A DNA stretch of 64,000 nt from Nocardioides sp. REDSEA-S33_B3 (GTDB taxonomy: Bacteria; Actinomycetota; Actinomycetes; Propionibacteriales; Nocardioidaceae), in the NCBI GenBank assembly GCA_001627335.1, contig LUPK01000032.1, positions 1 to 64,000 of the forward strand, written 5' to 3'. Under the pieces are notes generated by a model. That model saw nothing but the letters and a program-made list of their open reading frames with translations, made no database searches and was not told the DNA's origin. Both the position numbers and the translations under genes were made by a program. Shown here piece by piece: positions 20,028-28,702 of this stretch. Position 1 is the stretch's first letter. Each line of letters begins with the position of its first letter.

Positions 20028-21425
20028 TCAGGCGCCGAGGAACCGCTGGGCGAAGTAGCCGCTGATGCCGTCGATGGCGATCCGCTCCTGCTGCATCGTG
20101 TCGCGCTCGCGCACCGTGACAGCGCCGTCCTCGAGGGTGTCGAAGTCGACGGTGACGCAGTAGGGGGTGCCGATCTCGTCCTGGCGTCGGTAGCGCTTGC
20201 CGATCGCGCCGGCGTCGTCGAAGTCGACGTACCAGTGCTTGCGAAGCTCGGCCGCCAGGTCGCGGGCCTTGGGCGAGAGGTCGGCGTTGCGCGAGAGCGG
20301 CAGCACCGCGACCTTGACCGGGGCCAGGCGCGGGTCCAGGCGCAGCACGGTGCGCTTGTCGACGCCGCCCTTGGTGTTGGGGGCCTCGTCCTCGTGGTAG
20401 GCGTCGACCAGGAAGGTCATCAGGCTGCGCGAGAGACCGGCTGCCGGCTCGATGACGTAGGGCGTGTAGCGCTCGTTGCCGGCCTGGTCGTAGTAGGACA
20501 GGTCCTTGCCGGAGTGCTTGGCGTGCGTGGACAGGTCGAAGTCCGTGCGGTTGGCGATGCCCTCGAGCTCACCCCACTCCGAGCCCGCGAACTTGAAGCG
20601 GTACTCGATGTCGACGGTGCGCTTGGAGTAGTGGGACAGCTTCTCCTGCGCGTGCTCGTAGTGGCGCAGGTTGTCGGGGTCGATGCCGAGGTCGACGTAC
20701 CACTGCGTGCGGGTGTCGATCCAGTACTGGTGCCAGTCCTCGTCCTCACCGGGCTTGACGAAGAACTCCATCTCCATCTGCTCGAACTCGCGGGTGCGGA
20801 AGATGAAGTTGCCCGGGGTGATCTCGTTGCGGAAGGACTTGCCGATCTGGGCGATGCCGAACGGGGGCTTCATCCGCTGGCTGGTGACGATGTTGGCGAA
20901 GTTGAGGAAGATGCCCTGCGCGGTCTCGGGGCGCAGGTAGTGCAGGCCGGACTCGTCCTCGATGACACCGAGGTAGGTCTTCAGCAGGCCGGAGAACTGC
21001 TTGGGCTCGGTCCAGGCGCCGCGGGTGCCGCAGTTGGTGCAGGCGATCTCGGCCATCGGCACCGAGTCGGGGTCGTCGATCCCCTTCTTCTCCGCGACCG
21101 CCTCCTGCAGGTGGTCGGCACGGAAGCGCTTGTGGCAGGACTGGCACTCGGTGAGCGGGTCGGTGAACGTGTCGACGTGGCCGCTGGCCTCCCACGTCTG
21201 GCGCGGCAGGATGATCGAGGAGTCCAGGCCCACGACGTCGTCGCGCTGCTGGACCATCGCCTTCCACCACTGGCGCTTGATGTTCTCCTTCAGCTCCACG
21301 CCGAGCGGGCCGTAGTCCCAGGCGGAGCGGGTGCCGCCGTAGATCTCGCCGCAGGGGTAGACGAAGCCTCGGCGCTTGGCCAGGGAGACGACGTTGTCGA
21401 CGGCGGACGGGGGCGGCTTGGCCAC
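20028..21425 (-). CDS. glyS: glycyl-tRNA synthetase (single-chain, dimeric type)
   Basis: A class II synthetase of 465 residues, the alpha2 type used by actinobacteria, which charges tRNA-Gly. Class II motif 2 is seen in [20 protein letters not shown], and two CxxC pairs (CQSCHKRF and CTNCGTRG) form a probable zinc site in the insertion domain. An anticodon-binding domain occupies the last 100 residues. In mycobacteria glyS lies beside zinc regulators; here a zinc importer follows after one small gene. Confidence 0.97.
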   Translation of the reverse strand: MAKPPPSAVDNVVSLAKRRGFVYPCGEIYGGTRSAWDYGPLGVELKENIKRQWWKAMVQQRDDVVGLDSSIILPRQTWEASGHVDTFTDPLTECQSCHKRFRADHLQEAVAEKKGIDDPDSVPMAEIACTNCGTRGAWTEPKQFSGLLKTYLGVIEDESGLHYLRPETAQGIFLNFANIVTSQRMKPPFGIAQIGKSFRNEITPGNFIFRTREFEQMEMEFFVKPGEDEDWHQYWIDTRTQWYVDLGIDPDNLRHYEHAQEKLSHYSKRTVDIEYRFKFAGSEWGELEGIANRTDFDLSTHAKHSGKDLSYYDQAGNERYTPYVIEPAAGLSRSLMTFLVDAYHEDEAPNTKGGVDKRTVLRLDPRLAPVKVAVLPLSRNADLSPKARDLAAELRKHWYVDFDDAGAIGKRYRRQDEIGTPYCVTVDFDTLEDGAVTVRERDTMQQERIAIDGISGYFAQRFLGA

Positions 21426-21479
21426 GGGTGGCTCGCTCTCTGGGTGCGGGACGACGCCGGCTGGCTGCCGACGGAGCGC

Positions 21480-21800
21480 TCAGCCTAACGAGCGTGCCGA
21501 CGCGACGTTCAGGTCGGTCCCGGGGTCCACGACCTCGTAGGCGCTGGGCTCGTCCACGGCCCGGTAGAGCACGGGCACGGCGCGCATCTTGACGTCGTAC
21601 GACGACAGCGCGCGGCGGTAGGCGCCGACGTTCTCCCAGCGGGTGGTCAGCACCCACAGGTCGGGCTCGTCGACGTTGCGGCCCACCGTGCCGTCGAGGT
21701 AGCCGCGACAGGCCGCCAGCGCCTCGTGGGCGGTCATCAGGTCGTCGCGAAAGGAAGCGACGTCCTCGACGGGAACCCGGAACCGCGTGACCACCAGCAC
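21480..21800 (-). CDS. antibiotic biosynthesis monooxygenase (ABM)-fold protein
   Basis: A 106-residue protein of the dimeric alpha-beta barrel ABM superfamily: an N-terminal strand LVVTRFRVP, then LAACRGYLDGTVGRN, then WVLTTRWENVGAYRRAL. Such proteins act as cofactor-free monooxygenases, heme-degrading enzymes or structural subunits. The His or Asn residues of IsdG-type heme monooxygenases are not evident. It is divergent from znuA, so its promoter region shares the Zur-box interval and zinc control of this gene is conceivable. Confidence 0.75.
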   Translation of the reverse strand: MLVVTRFRVPVEDVASFRDDLMTAHEALAACRGYLDGTVGRNVDEPDLWVLTTRWENVGAYRRALSSYDVKMRAVPVLYRAVDEPSAYEVVDPGTDLNVASARSLG

Positions 21801-21835
21801 ACGGGGAGCCTACGTCACGCGCCCGGCCCGCTGAG

Positions 21836-21873
21836 TTGACAACGATTCCCGATCCTAGTGAGAATCGTTCTCA
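21836..21873 (+). promoter_or_regulatory. znuA promoter with Zur-box-like palindrome
   Basis: TGAGAATCGTTCTCA (21859-21873) is a perfect 6-bp-arm palindrome with a 3-nt centre whose last base is the A of the znuA start codon. A degenerate second copy, TGACAACGATTCCCG (21838-21852), overlaps a TTGACA -35-like hexamer at 21836-21841. This matches the TGAnAAnnnTTnTCA form of actinobacterial Zur boxes, so zinc-dependent repression is likely. The palindrome touching the ATG suggests a leaderless or very short 5' UTR. Confidence 0.7.
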
Positions 21874-22877
21874 TGAGCTCGTCCCCCACCCGTCGTGCCC
21901 TCCGCGCTGCCGCCCTCCTCCTTGCCGGGTCAGTGGCGCTCTCCGGATGCTCGGCGTTCTCCGACGCCTCGTCCTCCCGCAACTCCGTCGGAAGCGACGG
22001 CACGCCCGCCGTGGCGGCGTCGTTCTACCCGCTGGAGTTCGTGGCACAGCGGGTGGGAGCCGATCTCATCGACCTGACGGTCCTGTCCGGCCCGGGTCAG
22101 GAGCCGCACGACCTCGAGCTCACCGTCGCCCAGACCGCCACCGTCTCGGCCGCCGACCTGGTCATCCTCGAGGAACCGCTGCAGCCGGTCGTCGCCGACG
22201 CCGTGGAGCAGAACGGCAACGGTCGCGTGCTGGAGGTCGAGGAAGTGATCGCGTTGCGACCGTTCTCCGAGGGCGGGGACGACCACGCCCACGAGGACGA
22301 GCAGGAGCACGCCGACGAGCAGGACCACGCCGACGAGGCGGATGACCACGACCACGGCGACGAGGACCCGCACTTCTGGCTGGACCCCGTCCTGATGGGC
22401 GAGCTGGCCGACGCGGTCGCGGAGGAGTTGTCCGAGATCGATCCGGAGCACGCGGAGGACTACTCCGCCAACGCCGCGGCGCTCGTCGAGGAGCTCGACG
22501 CGCTGGACGCCGCCTGGACCGACGGGCTGGCCGAGTGCGAGCGCGACGTCGTGGTGGTCTCGCACGACGCTTTCGGCTACCTGACCCGCTACGGCCTGGA
22601 CTTCCACGGCATCGCCGGCCTCTCGCCGGACGCCGAGCCCACCCCTGCCGACCTCGGTGAGCTGCAGGCACTGATCCGCGACGAGGGCATCACGACCGTC
22701 TTCAGCGAGGCCCTGGCCCCCCGTGCCCTCTCCGAGACCCTGGCCCGCGACGCCGGTGTCGAGACCGCGGTCCTCGACCCGATCGAGGGCCTCTCGGACG
22801 AGACCGCCGAGGAGGACTACCTTTCCCTCATGGAGGCGAACCTCGAGGCCCTGCGGGAGGCCAACGCATGCCGGTAG
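21873..22877 (+). CDS. znuA: zinc ABC transporter substrate-binding lipoprotein
   Basis: A 334-residue cluster A-I solute-binding lipoprotein that captures zinc (possibly manganese) outside the membrane. It has a signal peptide with lipobox ALSGCSAF, then FYPLEFVAQRVGAD. The first metal His is in QEPHDLE, a second in DPHFWLDP, and SHDAFGYLTRYGL is the late conserved segment. A His/Asp-rich loop (about 142-170: HAHEDEQEHADEQDH and onward) is typical of zinc rather than manganese binders. I start at ATG 21873 because the signal peptide begins there. The 3' end overlaps znuC by 10 bp. Confidence 0.94.
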   Translation: MSSSPTRRALRAAALLLAGSVALSGCSAFSDASSSRNSVGSDGTPAVAASFYPLEFVAQRVGADLIDLTVLSGPGQEPHDLELTVAQTATVSAADLVILEEPLQPVVADAVEQNGNGRVLEVEEVIALRPFSEGGDDHAHEDEQEHADEQDHADEADDHDHGDEDPHFWLDPVLMGELADAVAEELSEIDPEHAEDYSANAAALVEELDALDAAWTDGLAECERDVVVVSHDAFGYLTRYGLDFHGIAGLSPDAEPTPADLGELQALIRDEGITTVFSEALAPRALSETLARDAGVETAVLDPIEGLSDETAEEDYLSLMEANLEALREANACR

Positions 22878-23674
22878 CACCCGTGCACCTCGAGGACGGG
22901 GCGGTCGCCATCGGCGGTCGCCCCGTCCTTCGTCACGTGGACCTGCGGGTGGAGGCCGGTGAGTTCGTCGCGCTGATGGGGGCCAACGGGTCCGGGAAGT
23001 CCACCCTGGTGCGCGCCTTGGTCGGGCTGCGCCCGCTGACCTCGGGACAGCTGCGGCTCTTCGACACCGACCTCGAGCGCTTCCACAGCTGGGCCCGCGT
23101 GGGCTACGTGCCCCAACGGGGCGGGGCCGCCTCCGGCGTCCCGGCCTCGGTGTGGGAGGTCGTCGCCTCCGGCCGTCTGACCCGTCGCCGCCTGCTGCGT
23201 CCGCTCCGTGCCGCCGACCGCGCAGCGATACGGGACGCCCTCGAGGTGGTGGGACTCCTCGACCGCGCCGGCGACGGCGTCTCCCAGCTCTCCGGCGGCC
23301 AGCAGCAGCGGGTGCTGATCGCTCGGGCGCTGGCCGGGGAGCCTGAGCTGTTCTTCCTCGACGAGCCGACCGCCGGGGTCGACCTGGCTAACCAGGAGGC
23401 GTTCGCACACGCCCTGTCGGTGCTCAAGTCGCGCGGCGCCACGATCGTCCTCGTCGCGCACGAGCTGGGGCCCCTCGCGGGCCTGGTCGACCGCTCCGTG
23501 GTGATGCGGCACGGCCGGGTCGCCTACGACGGCGCCCCGCTCGGCGACCACGCCTCCCCCGGCCTGGCGCCCGACGGCGGTCACGCGCACCACGTCGACC
23601 ACCTCCACCGCACCCGGCACGACGTGGCACCGCCTGTCACGGGACCGCTCGACACCCGTCCGGAGAGCCGATGA
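22868..23674 (+). CDS. znuC: zinc ABC transporter ATP-binding protein
   Basis: A 268-residue ABC ATPase of the metal-importer family that powers ZnuAB. Walker A is GANGSGKST, the signature motif LSGGQQQRV, and Walker B ELFFLDEPT, with the switch His in LVAHELG. The C-terminal 40 residues are His-rich (HAHHVDHLHRTRH) and may bind metal. The start overlaps the end of znuA, and the stop overlaps the znuB ATG (ATGA), giving a tightly coupled operon. Confidence 0.95.
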   Translation: MPVAPVHLEDGAVAIGGRPVLRHVDLRVEAGEFVALMGANGSGKSTLVRALVGLRPLTSGQLRLFDTDLERFHSWARVGYVPQRGGAASGVPASVWEVVASGRLTRRRLLRPLRAADRAAIRDALEVVGLLDRAGDGVSQLSGGQQQRVLIARALAGEPELFFLDEPTAGVDLANQEAFAHALSVLKSRGATIVLVAHELGPLAGLVDRSVVMRHGRVAYDGAPLGDHASPGLAPDGGHAHHVDHLHRTRHDVAPPVTGPLDTRPESR

Positions 23675-24678
23675 GCACCTTCGAGCTGCTGACCCTGCCC
23701 TTCATGCAGCGTGCGCTGCTGGCCGCCGTCTTCACCGGGCTGGCGGCCCCGGCCGTCGGCACGTACATCGTCCAGCGACGACTGGCGCTGATGGGTGACG
23801 GCATCGGTCACGTCGCCGTCACGGGTGTCGCGCTCGGCCTGCTGACGGGTGCCTCGCCCACCTGGACCGCAGTCGGCGTCGCGGTCATCGGCGCGATCCT
23901 CATCGAGGTCATCCGAGAGCGCGGGCACACCAACGGCGACGTGGCCCTGGCACTGCTGTTCTACGGCGGGCTGGCCGGCGGCGTCCTCATCACCGGCCTG
24001 GCGGGGCAGAGCGCCGCTCGGCTCCAGACCTACCTGTTCGGCTCCATCACGACCATCTCCGTCGCCGACGTGGTGGTCACGATGGTGCTCGCCGCGGTCG
24101 TGGTCGTCGTGTGCCTCGGCCTTTCACCGCAGCTGTTCGCGGTTGCCCAGGACCAGGAGTTCGCGCGGGTCGCAGGGCTCAACGTGCGCTTCTACAACAT
24201 CCTCGTGGCGGTGCTGGCCGCGGTGAGCGTCACCGTCGCGATGCGCACCGTGGGGCTGCTGCTGGTCTCCGCGCTGATGGTCGTGCCGGTGGCGACAGCC
24301 CAGCAGCTCACCCGGTCCTTCCGCACCACGCTCGGCGCGGCGATGCTGCTGGGTCTCGGCGCCTCCGTCGGGGGTCTGCTGGTGTCGGCGTTCGCCTCCT
24401 CGCGCGCCGACGTGGCGCCCGGTCCGAGCATCGTGCTCCTCGCGCTCGCCGGCTTCGTCGTCACCTGGCCCGTCGGGCTGTGGCTGCGTCGGCGCCAGCA
24501 CCTGACCGAGCCGTTCGACGACGAGATCCCCGAGGACCACCATGACGTGAGCGAGGGGCACACGCACCAGCACGGGGCCGACTGCGGTCACGTCGCGGTC
24601 CCCCACGGCGACCACGTGGATTACCTGCACGACGGTCATCGCCACGCGGCGCACGGCCGTCACTACGACGAGCACTGA
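23671..24678 (+). CDS. znuB: zinc ABC transporter permease
   Basis: A 335-residue ABC-3-family inner-membrane permease with about eight hydrophobic spans between residues 10 and 275, completing the znuACB importer. Conserved features are MGDGIGHVAVTGVALGL near the second span and the coupling segment FARVAGLNVRFYN. The cytoplasmic C-terminus (about 285-335) is unusually His/Asp-rich (DHHDVSEGHTHQHG and more), a plausible zinc-sensing or zinc-buffering tail. It converges on the secreted hydrolase gene with 13 bp between stops. Confidence 0.94.
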   Translation: MSTFELLTLPFMQRALLAAVFTGLAAPAVGTYIVQRRLALMGDGIGHVAVTGVALGLLTGASPTWTAVGVAVIGAILIEVIRERGHTNGDVALALLFYGGLAGGVLITGLAGQSAARLQTYLFGSITTISVADVVVTMVLAAVVVVVCLGLSPQLFAVAQDQEFARVAGLNVRFYNILVAVLAAVSVTVAMRTVGLLLVSALMVVPVATAQQLTRSFRTTLGAAMLLGLGASVGGLLVSAFASSRADVAPGPSIVLLALAGFVVTWPVGLWLRRRQHLTEPFDDEIPEDHHDVSEGHTHQHGADCGHVAVPHGDHVDYLHDGHRHAAHGRHYDEH

Positions 24679-24691
24679 GCGGGACGACCGG

Positions 24692-26134
24692 CTAGCAGCC
24701 GACGTCTGTCAGGTCCCCGTCGTCGATCGCCCCGCGCCCCAGGTGCATGGCCGAGCAGTAGTAGAACGACAGCAGCGGGTCGCGTCGCAGCACGACCGGC
24801 ATCCACTCGCCGCTGCTCGTCGGCTCCAGGTAGCGCATCTTCGTGGCGAGCAGCGTGCGCACGGACGTGCGGTGCTTGAGGTAGTGCTCGAGCCACCGCT
24901 GGACGTAGGCGCTGGTCAGGGCCTGCCCCCAGCGGCTGGCGGGGAGGACGAGCGGGATGTCGGTGTACTCCAGGTGGGTCGAGGCCCGCGGGACCACGAG
25001 CATCGAGTCGACCCCGGCGTCGCGCCACGCGTCGTACCCGGTGGCACGCTCGCGGCGCGGGTCGGGCCCCTGGGGCGAGGGCTGCGGGGCGATCGAGGAG
25101 CCACCCGCGGCGAACCACGGGCCCACGGTGAAGCCGTACTCCGACTGCACCGCCAGCGCCGGGACGACCGGCTCGAACGCATCGCTGCCGTCGGTGCCCG
25201 AGCTGGTGCTCAGCCCCAGCTTGTCCAGTGCCACGACCGTGGAGACCCGCTCGTCGGTGCCCTGCACCTGCGTGACGGCCGCGGCGCCGAGCGAGTGACC
25301 GATGATCGCGATGCGCGTCGTCCTGCCCGTCGCGTTGGGGCGCCTGTCGGGACGTCGGTCGAAGCGGCGGTGCCACGGGTTGTGGGCGTCGACCAGGTCC
25401 CCGGCGCCGTGGTCGGGGTAGGGGGTGCGCGGTGTGGAGGTGAAGAAGGACAGGGCGTCCTCGGTGCCGACGACGAAGTTGTCGATCTGCTGGCTCGGCA
25501 CCCCGTTGAGCGTGCCGTCGTGGGGCAGCGTCTCGCTCGTGCCCTGCCCCTGCACGTCGTAGGTGAGCACGAGGTAGCCGCGCTCGGCGAGGTCCTGGGC
25601 GAGCCAGCGGTACATGCCTTCGGAGCCCTGGACGGACCCCTCGGTGATGACCACGCCCGGGAGTCGACCCCTGATCCGCTTGCCGGTGTAGGGATCGCGA
25701 GCGCGTGGCAGGGGTGCGTACAGGGTGCCGCGCAGCAGGGCGCCGTAGCGGTTGGTGAACGAGACGTCACGCATCCGGCCGCGGGTGCCGTCCCAGGCGG
25801 CGCGGAAGGGGTTGCCGACGTTCCAGCCCGGGACGAAGGCGCCCGGTGTCACGGAGGGGCGGTCCGGAGTGGCGACCTGCTCGAGGAGCTGGGCCACGCC
25901 GACCGCGGTGCCCTGCTGGACCAGCGCGGGCAGGTACGCCGGGTCGCCGAGCTGCTGGTCGGTGATGCGGCCGTAGGCGTCGGCGATGTTCTGGGTGTCG
26001 CGGGCGACGTACTCCGGCGACCCGACCGCCGGGTCGTCGGCACGCGGGGTGCCCGCGTGCGCGGCCTGGGTGGGCGCGAGGCCCGCCCCCGCGAGCAGGG
26101 AGGAGAGGACGAGTGCGGCTCCGAGCGTCTTCAC
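24692..26134 (-). CDS. secreted alpha/beta hydrolase
   Basis: A 480-residue exported hydrolase. It starts with a cleavable signal peptide (about 1-28, ending AAHAG). The alpha/beta-hydrolase core includes YDVQGQGTSE and the nucleophile elbow GHSLGAAAV. A later region with ALDKLGLS and THLEYTDIPL could supply the acid and His. Residues 85-125 form an extra N-terminal segment. It resembles large secreted dienelactone-hydrolase-like or lipase-like proteins of Nocardioides and relatives, so an extracellular ester substrate is likely but unknown. Confidence 0.8.
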   Translation of the reverse strand: MKTLGAALVLSSLLAGAGLAPTQAAHAGTPRADDPAVGSPEYVARDTQNIADAYGRITDQQLGDPAYLPALVQQGTAVGVAQLLEQVATPDRPSVTPGAFVPGWNVGNPFRAAWDGTRGRMRDVSFTNRYGALLRGTLYAPLPRARDPYTGKRIRGRLPGVVITEGSVQGSEGMYRWLAQDLAERGYLVLTYDVQGQGTSETLPHDGTLNGVPSQQIDNFVVGTEDALSFFTSTPRTPYPDHGAGDLVDAHNPWHRRFDRRPDRRPNATGRTTRIAIIGHSLGAAAVTQVQGTDERVSTVVALDKLGLSTSSGTDGSDAFEPVVPALAVQSEYGFTVGPWFAAGGSSIAPQPSPQGPDPRRERATGYDAWRDAGVDSMLVVPRASTHLEYTDIPLVLPASRWGQALTSAYVQRWLEHYLKHRTSVRTLLATKMRYLEPTSSGEWMPVVLRRDPLLSFYYCSAMHLGRGAIDDGDLTDVGC

Positions 26135-26185
26135 ACCCTGGTGAACGACGTCACACCGGACCCGTCACGCATCCGGGTCGTCGTC

Positions 26186-26989
26186 TCACCGACGGGGCGG
26201 CTCGGGGTTGGGCAGGGGGTTGGGCAGCGCCCCGCCGAAGCGTCGGTCCCGCTCGGCGTAGATCTCGATGGCCCGCCACAGGGCACGGCGGTCGACGTCG
26301 GGCCAGAGCACGTCGGTGAAGACCATCTCGGAGTAGGCGGCCTGCCAGAGCATGAAGTTCGAGAGCCGCTGCTCCCCCGAGGTCCGCCAGACCAGGTCGG
26401 CGTCGGGCAGATCCGGGAGGTAGAGGTGACGGGCGAGCCGCTTCTCGTCGATCTTCTCCGGGTCCAACCGCCCGGCCGCCACCTCGCGCGCCAGTGACCG
26501 CGCGGCGTCCGCGAGCTCGGCGCGTCCGCCGTAGTTGACGCACATCGTCAGGGTGAGGACGTCGTTGTCCCGGGTCAACTCCTCCGCGACCTGCAGCTCC
26601 TTGACGACCGACCTCCACAGCCTCGGCGCGCGGCCGGCCCAGCGGACCCGGACACCGAGCTCGTGCATCTCGTCGCGGCGCCGGCGGATCACGTCGCGGT
26701 TGAAGCCCATCAAGAACCGCACCTCGTCGGGGCTCCGCGACCAGTTCTCGGTCGAGAAGGCGTAGGCGGAGATCGCCTTGACGCCGATCTCGATCGCTCC
26801 CTCGACGACGTCGAAGAGCGAGTGCTCCCCCGCCTCGTGCCCCTTGGTGCGCGCCAGCCCGCGCTGCTTGGCCCAGCGACCGTTGCCGTCCATCACGATG
26901 GCGACGTGCCCGGGGACCAGCTCGCGCGGCAGGGCCGGGGGGCGGGCTCCAGAGGGGTGCGGGGTCGGTGGGCGGACGGCTCGCTTCAC
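26186..26989 (-). CDS. uppS: isoprenyl transferase (long-chain polyprenyl diphosphate synthase)
   Basis: A 267-residue cis-prenyltransferase making the C50/C55 polyprenyl diphosphate carrier for peptidoglycan and glycopolymers. The catalytic Asp is D34 in [32 protein letters not shown], the NYGGRAEL segment and the [16 protein letters not shown] motif are intact. I start at GTG 26989; longer frames upstream are shadow sequence. It lies directly downstream of recO, the order known from other actinobacteria. Some relatives are decaprenyl synthases, so product length is not certain. Confidence 0.94.
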   Translation of the reverse strand: MKRAVRPPTPHPSGARPPALPRELVPGHVAIVMDGNGRWAKQRGLARTKGHEAGEHSLFDVVEGAIEIGVKAISAYAFSTENWSRSPDEVRFLMGFNRDVIRRRRDEMHELGVRVRWAGRAPRLWRSVVKELQVAEELTRDNDVLTLTMCVNYGGRAELADAARSLAREVAAGRLDPEKIDEKRLARHLYLPDLPDADLVWRTSGEQRLSNFMLWQAAYSEMVFTDVLWPDVDRRALWRAIEIYAERDRRFGGALPNPLPNPEPPRR

Positions 26990-27020
26990 GGCACGGAGAC
27001 TACGTGTGCCGACGGTGCCC

Positions 27021-27749
27021 TCAGCGCTGGACGTGCTCCATCGACCGCAGACCGCGCTCGAGGTGCCAGGCGAGGTACGCCGAGACCAGCCCGCTGGCCT
27101 CGCGGAGGGTCCGCTGCTCGGCGGCCCCCACGGTGGCCCAGTCCCCGGCGAGCAGCGCACCGAGGACCGCGACGGTCCCCTCGGCCGGGCTCGCGGAGCC
27201 GGGCACCCGACAGGTCGTGCAGAGCACCCCGCCCATGGAGGGGTTGAACCAGCGGTGCGGACCTTCGAGACCGCACCGCGCGCAGCCGTCGAAGGTGGGG
27301 GCGTAGCCGGCCACCGACAGGGAGCGCAGGAGGTAGGAGTCGAGCACCTGGGCGGGCCCCAGCTCACCGGCCGCCATCGCCCGCAGCCCGCCGACGAGGA
27401 GAAGGAACTGCTGCGTGGCGGGCTCCCGCTCCTCGGTGACCAGCCGTTCGGCGGTCTCCAGCATGACGGTCCCGGCGGTGTAGCGCTCGTAGTCGCCGCC
27501 CATCCGACCGGCGAACGGGGTCAGTGTCTCGGCCTGGGTGACGGTGTCGAGGCTGCGGCCGTCGGCGAGCTGCAGGTCGACGTGGGTGAACGGCTCGAGA
27601 CGGGAGCCCCACCGCGAGGACGTGCGGCGCACGCCGCGCGCGACGGCGCGGACCCGGCCGTGCTGGCGGGTCAGCAGCGTGATGATGCGGTCGGCCTCGC
27701 CCAGCTTGTGCGTGCGCAGCACGACCGCCTCGTCGCGGTAGAGAGGCAC
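27021..27749 (-). CDS. recO: DNA repair protein RecO
   Basis: A 242-residue recombination mediator that helps RecR load RecA on single-stranded DNA. It has an N-terminal OB-like fold ([20 protein letters not shown]), the [12 protein letters not shown] basic loop, a helical body, and a C-terminal zinc motif with CARCG and CTTC. GTG 27749 is the start, giving the standard N-terminus [11 protein letters not shown]. It lies upstream of uppS on the same strand, probably cotranscribed. Confidence 0.94.
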   Translation of the reverse strand: MPLYRDEAVVLRTHKLGEADRIITLLTRQHGRVRAVARGVRRTSSRWGSRLEPFTHVDLQLADGRSLDTVTQAETLTPFAGRMGGDYERYTAGTVMLETAERLVTEEREPATQQFLLLVGGLRAMAAGELGPAQVLDSYLLRSLSVAGYAPTFDGCARCGLEGPHRWFNPSMGGVLCTTCRVPGSASPAEGTVAVLGALLAGDWATVGAAEQRTLREASGLVSAYLAWHLERGLRSMEHVQR

Positions 27750-27784
27750 CGCACCATTGTGCCCCGCGGGTGGGTCCGGGGCGG

Positions 27785-28645
27785 TCAGCGACCGGCGGCG
27801 CGGCGGCGACGGCTCGGAGCCCGCCAGCTGCTCTGGCAGAATCCGATGGCCACGTTCGTGAGGCGCTCGGGGCGCAGCCGCCACTCCAGGACCCCGCGGG
27901 CCCGCACCAGCTCGGCCCCGGGGACCTCCGAGGCCAGCAGGTCCGCGTCGGAGGTCGGGTGCAGCGGGTCGCGCGGGTGCCCCACGACCAGCGTGGGAGC
28001 GGCGATCTGCCGCCTTTCCCTCGAGCGGGGGGCCAGCCTGCCGAACAGGAGTCCGTGGAGCAGCGCCGCCGTGGGACCCGACCTCTGGTCGAGGGCGTCG
28101 ACGGCCACCCCGGCCCAGAAGGGCAGCAGGGACCGTGGCACGGGGCGGCTGAGCAGTCGCGCGGCGTCGAGGGTGAAGGGCAGCACCCGCGCGGTGAGGA
28201 GCAGCGGGGAGGCCGCCAGCAGCCCGGCCTCGAGCGCGTTGTCGAGCACCGGACCCTCCACGAGCAGGCCGCGCACGCGCTCGGGGGCGCTCACCGCGAC
28301 CTCGAGGGCGACGTTGGCGCCCAGGGAGGTCCCGCCCAGGACGGCTTGGGGCGCTCCCAGGTGGTCCAGCAGCGCCACGACGTGCTCGCCGAAGGCCTCC
28401 ACGGAGTAGGCGAGCGGATCCGCCGGGCGGTCGGAGCGGCCATGGCCCAGCAGGTCGGGCACAACGACGTGCAGACCGGACGCGGCCAGCGCGCGGGCCA
28501 GGGGCTCGTGCATGCGGCGGGTGAGCAGCGGGGCGTGGACCAGCACGACCCACGAGTCGCCCGCACCGTACTCGGTGTACTCGACCCGGTCCCGTCCGTC
28601 CTCGGAGTGCAGGAAGAACTGACCGACGCGCTCGGAGACCAGCAT
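27785..28645 (-). CDS. alpha/beta hydrolase-fold protein, catalytic His not evident
   Basis: A 286-residue protein with a classic alpha/beta-hydrolase core: DLLGHGRSDRP, the nucleophile elbow GGTSLGAN with S107, and an acid Asp in GHPRDPLHP (about 226). Where the catalytic His normally follows the last strand, the sequence reads GVLEWRLRPERL and has no His. H229 is close but out of the usual position. The protein may be a non-canonical or non-catalytic member. It is upstream of recO and divergent from the membrane histidine kinase. Confidence 0.75.
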   Translation of the reverse strand: MLVSERVGQFFLHSEDGRDRVEYTEYGAGDSWVVLVHAPLLTRRMHEPLARALAASGLHVVVPDLLGHGRSDRPADPLAYSVEAFGEHVVALLDHLGAPQAVLGGTSLGANVALEVAVSAPERVRGLLVEGPVLDNALEAGLLAASPLLLTARVLPFTLDAARLLSRPVPRSLLPFWAGVAVDALDQRSGPTAALLHGLLFGRLAPRSRERRQIAAPTLVVGHPRDPLHPTSDADLLASEVPGAELVRARGVLEWRLRPERLTNVAIGFCQSSWRAPSRRRRAAGR

Positions 28646-28702
28646 GCGGTGAATCTAGCGGGACCTCCCACCAGCAGGGGCTCGGACCGGGACAATGACC
28701 CC

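Noticed and set aside
27750..28553. Extended RecO frame upstream of GTG 27749
   Set aside because: It overlaps the alpha/beta hydrolase gene on the same strand and encodes low-complexity sequence; RecO homologues begin at [11 protein letters not shown].
27770..28702. N-terminal extension of the membrane histidine kinase by 311 codons
   Set aside because: The extension is the low-complexity shadow of the minus-strand alpha/beta hydrolase. The Met at 28703 precedes the normal MASE1-like membrane region.
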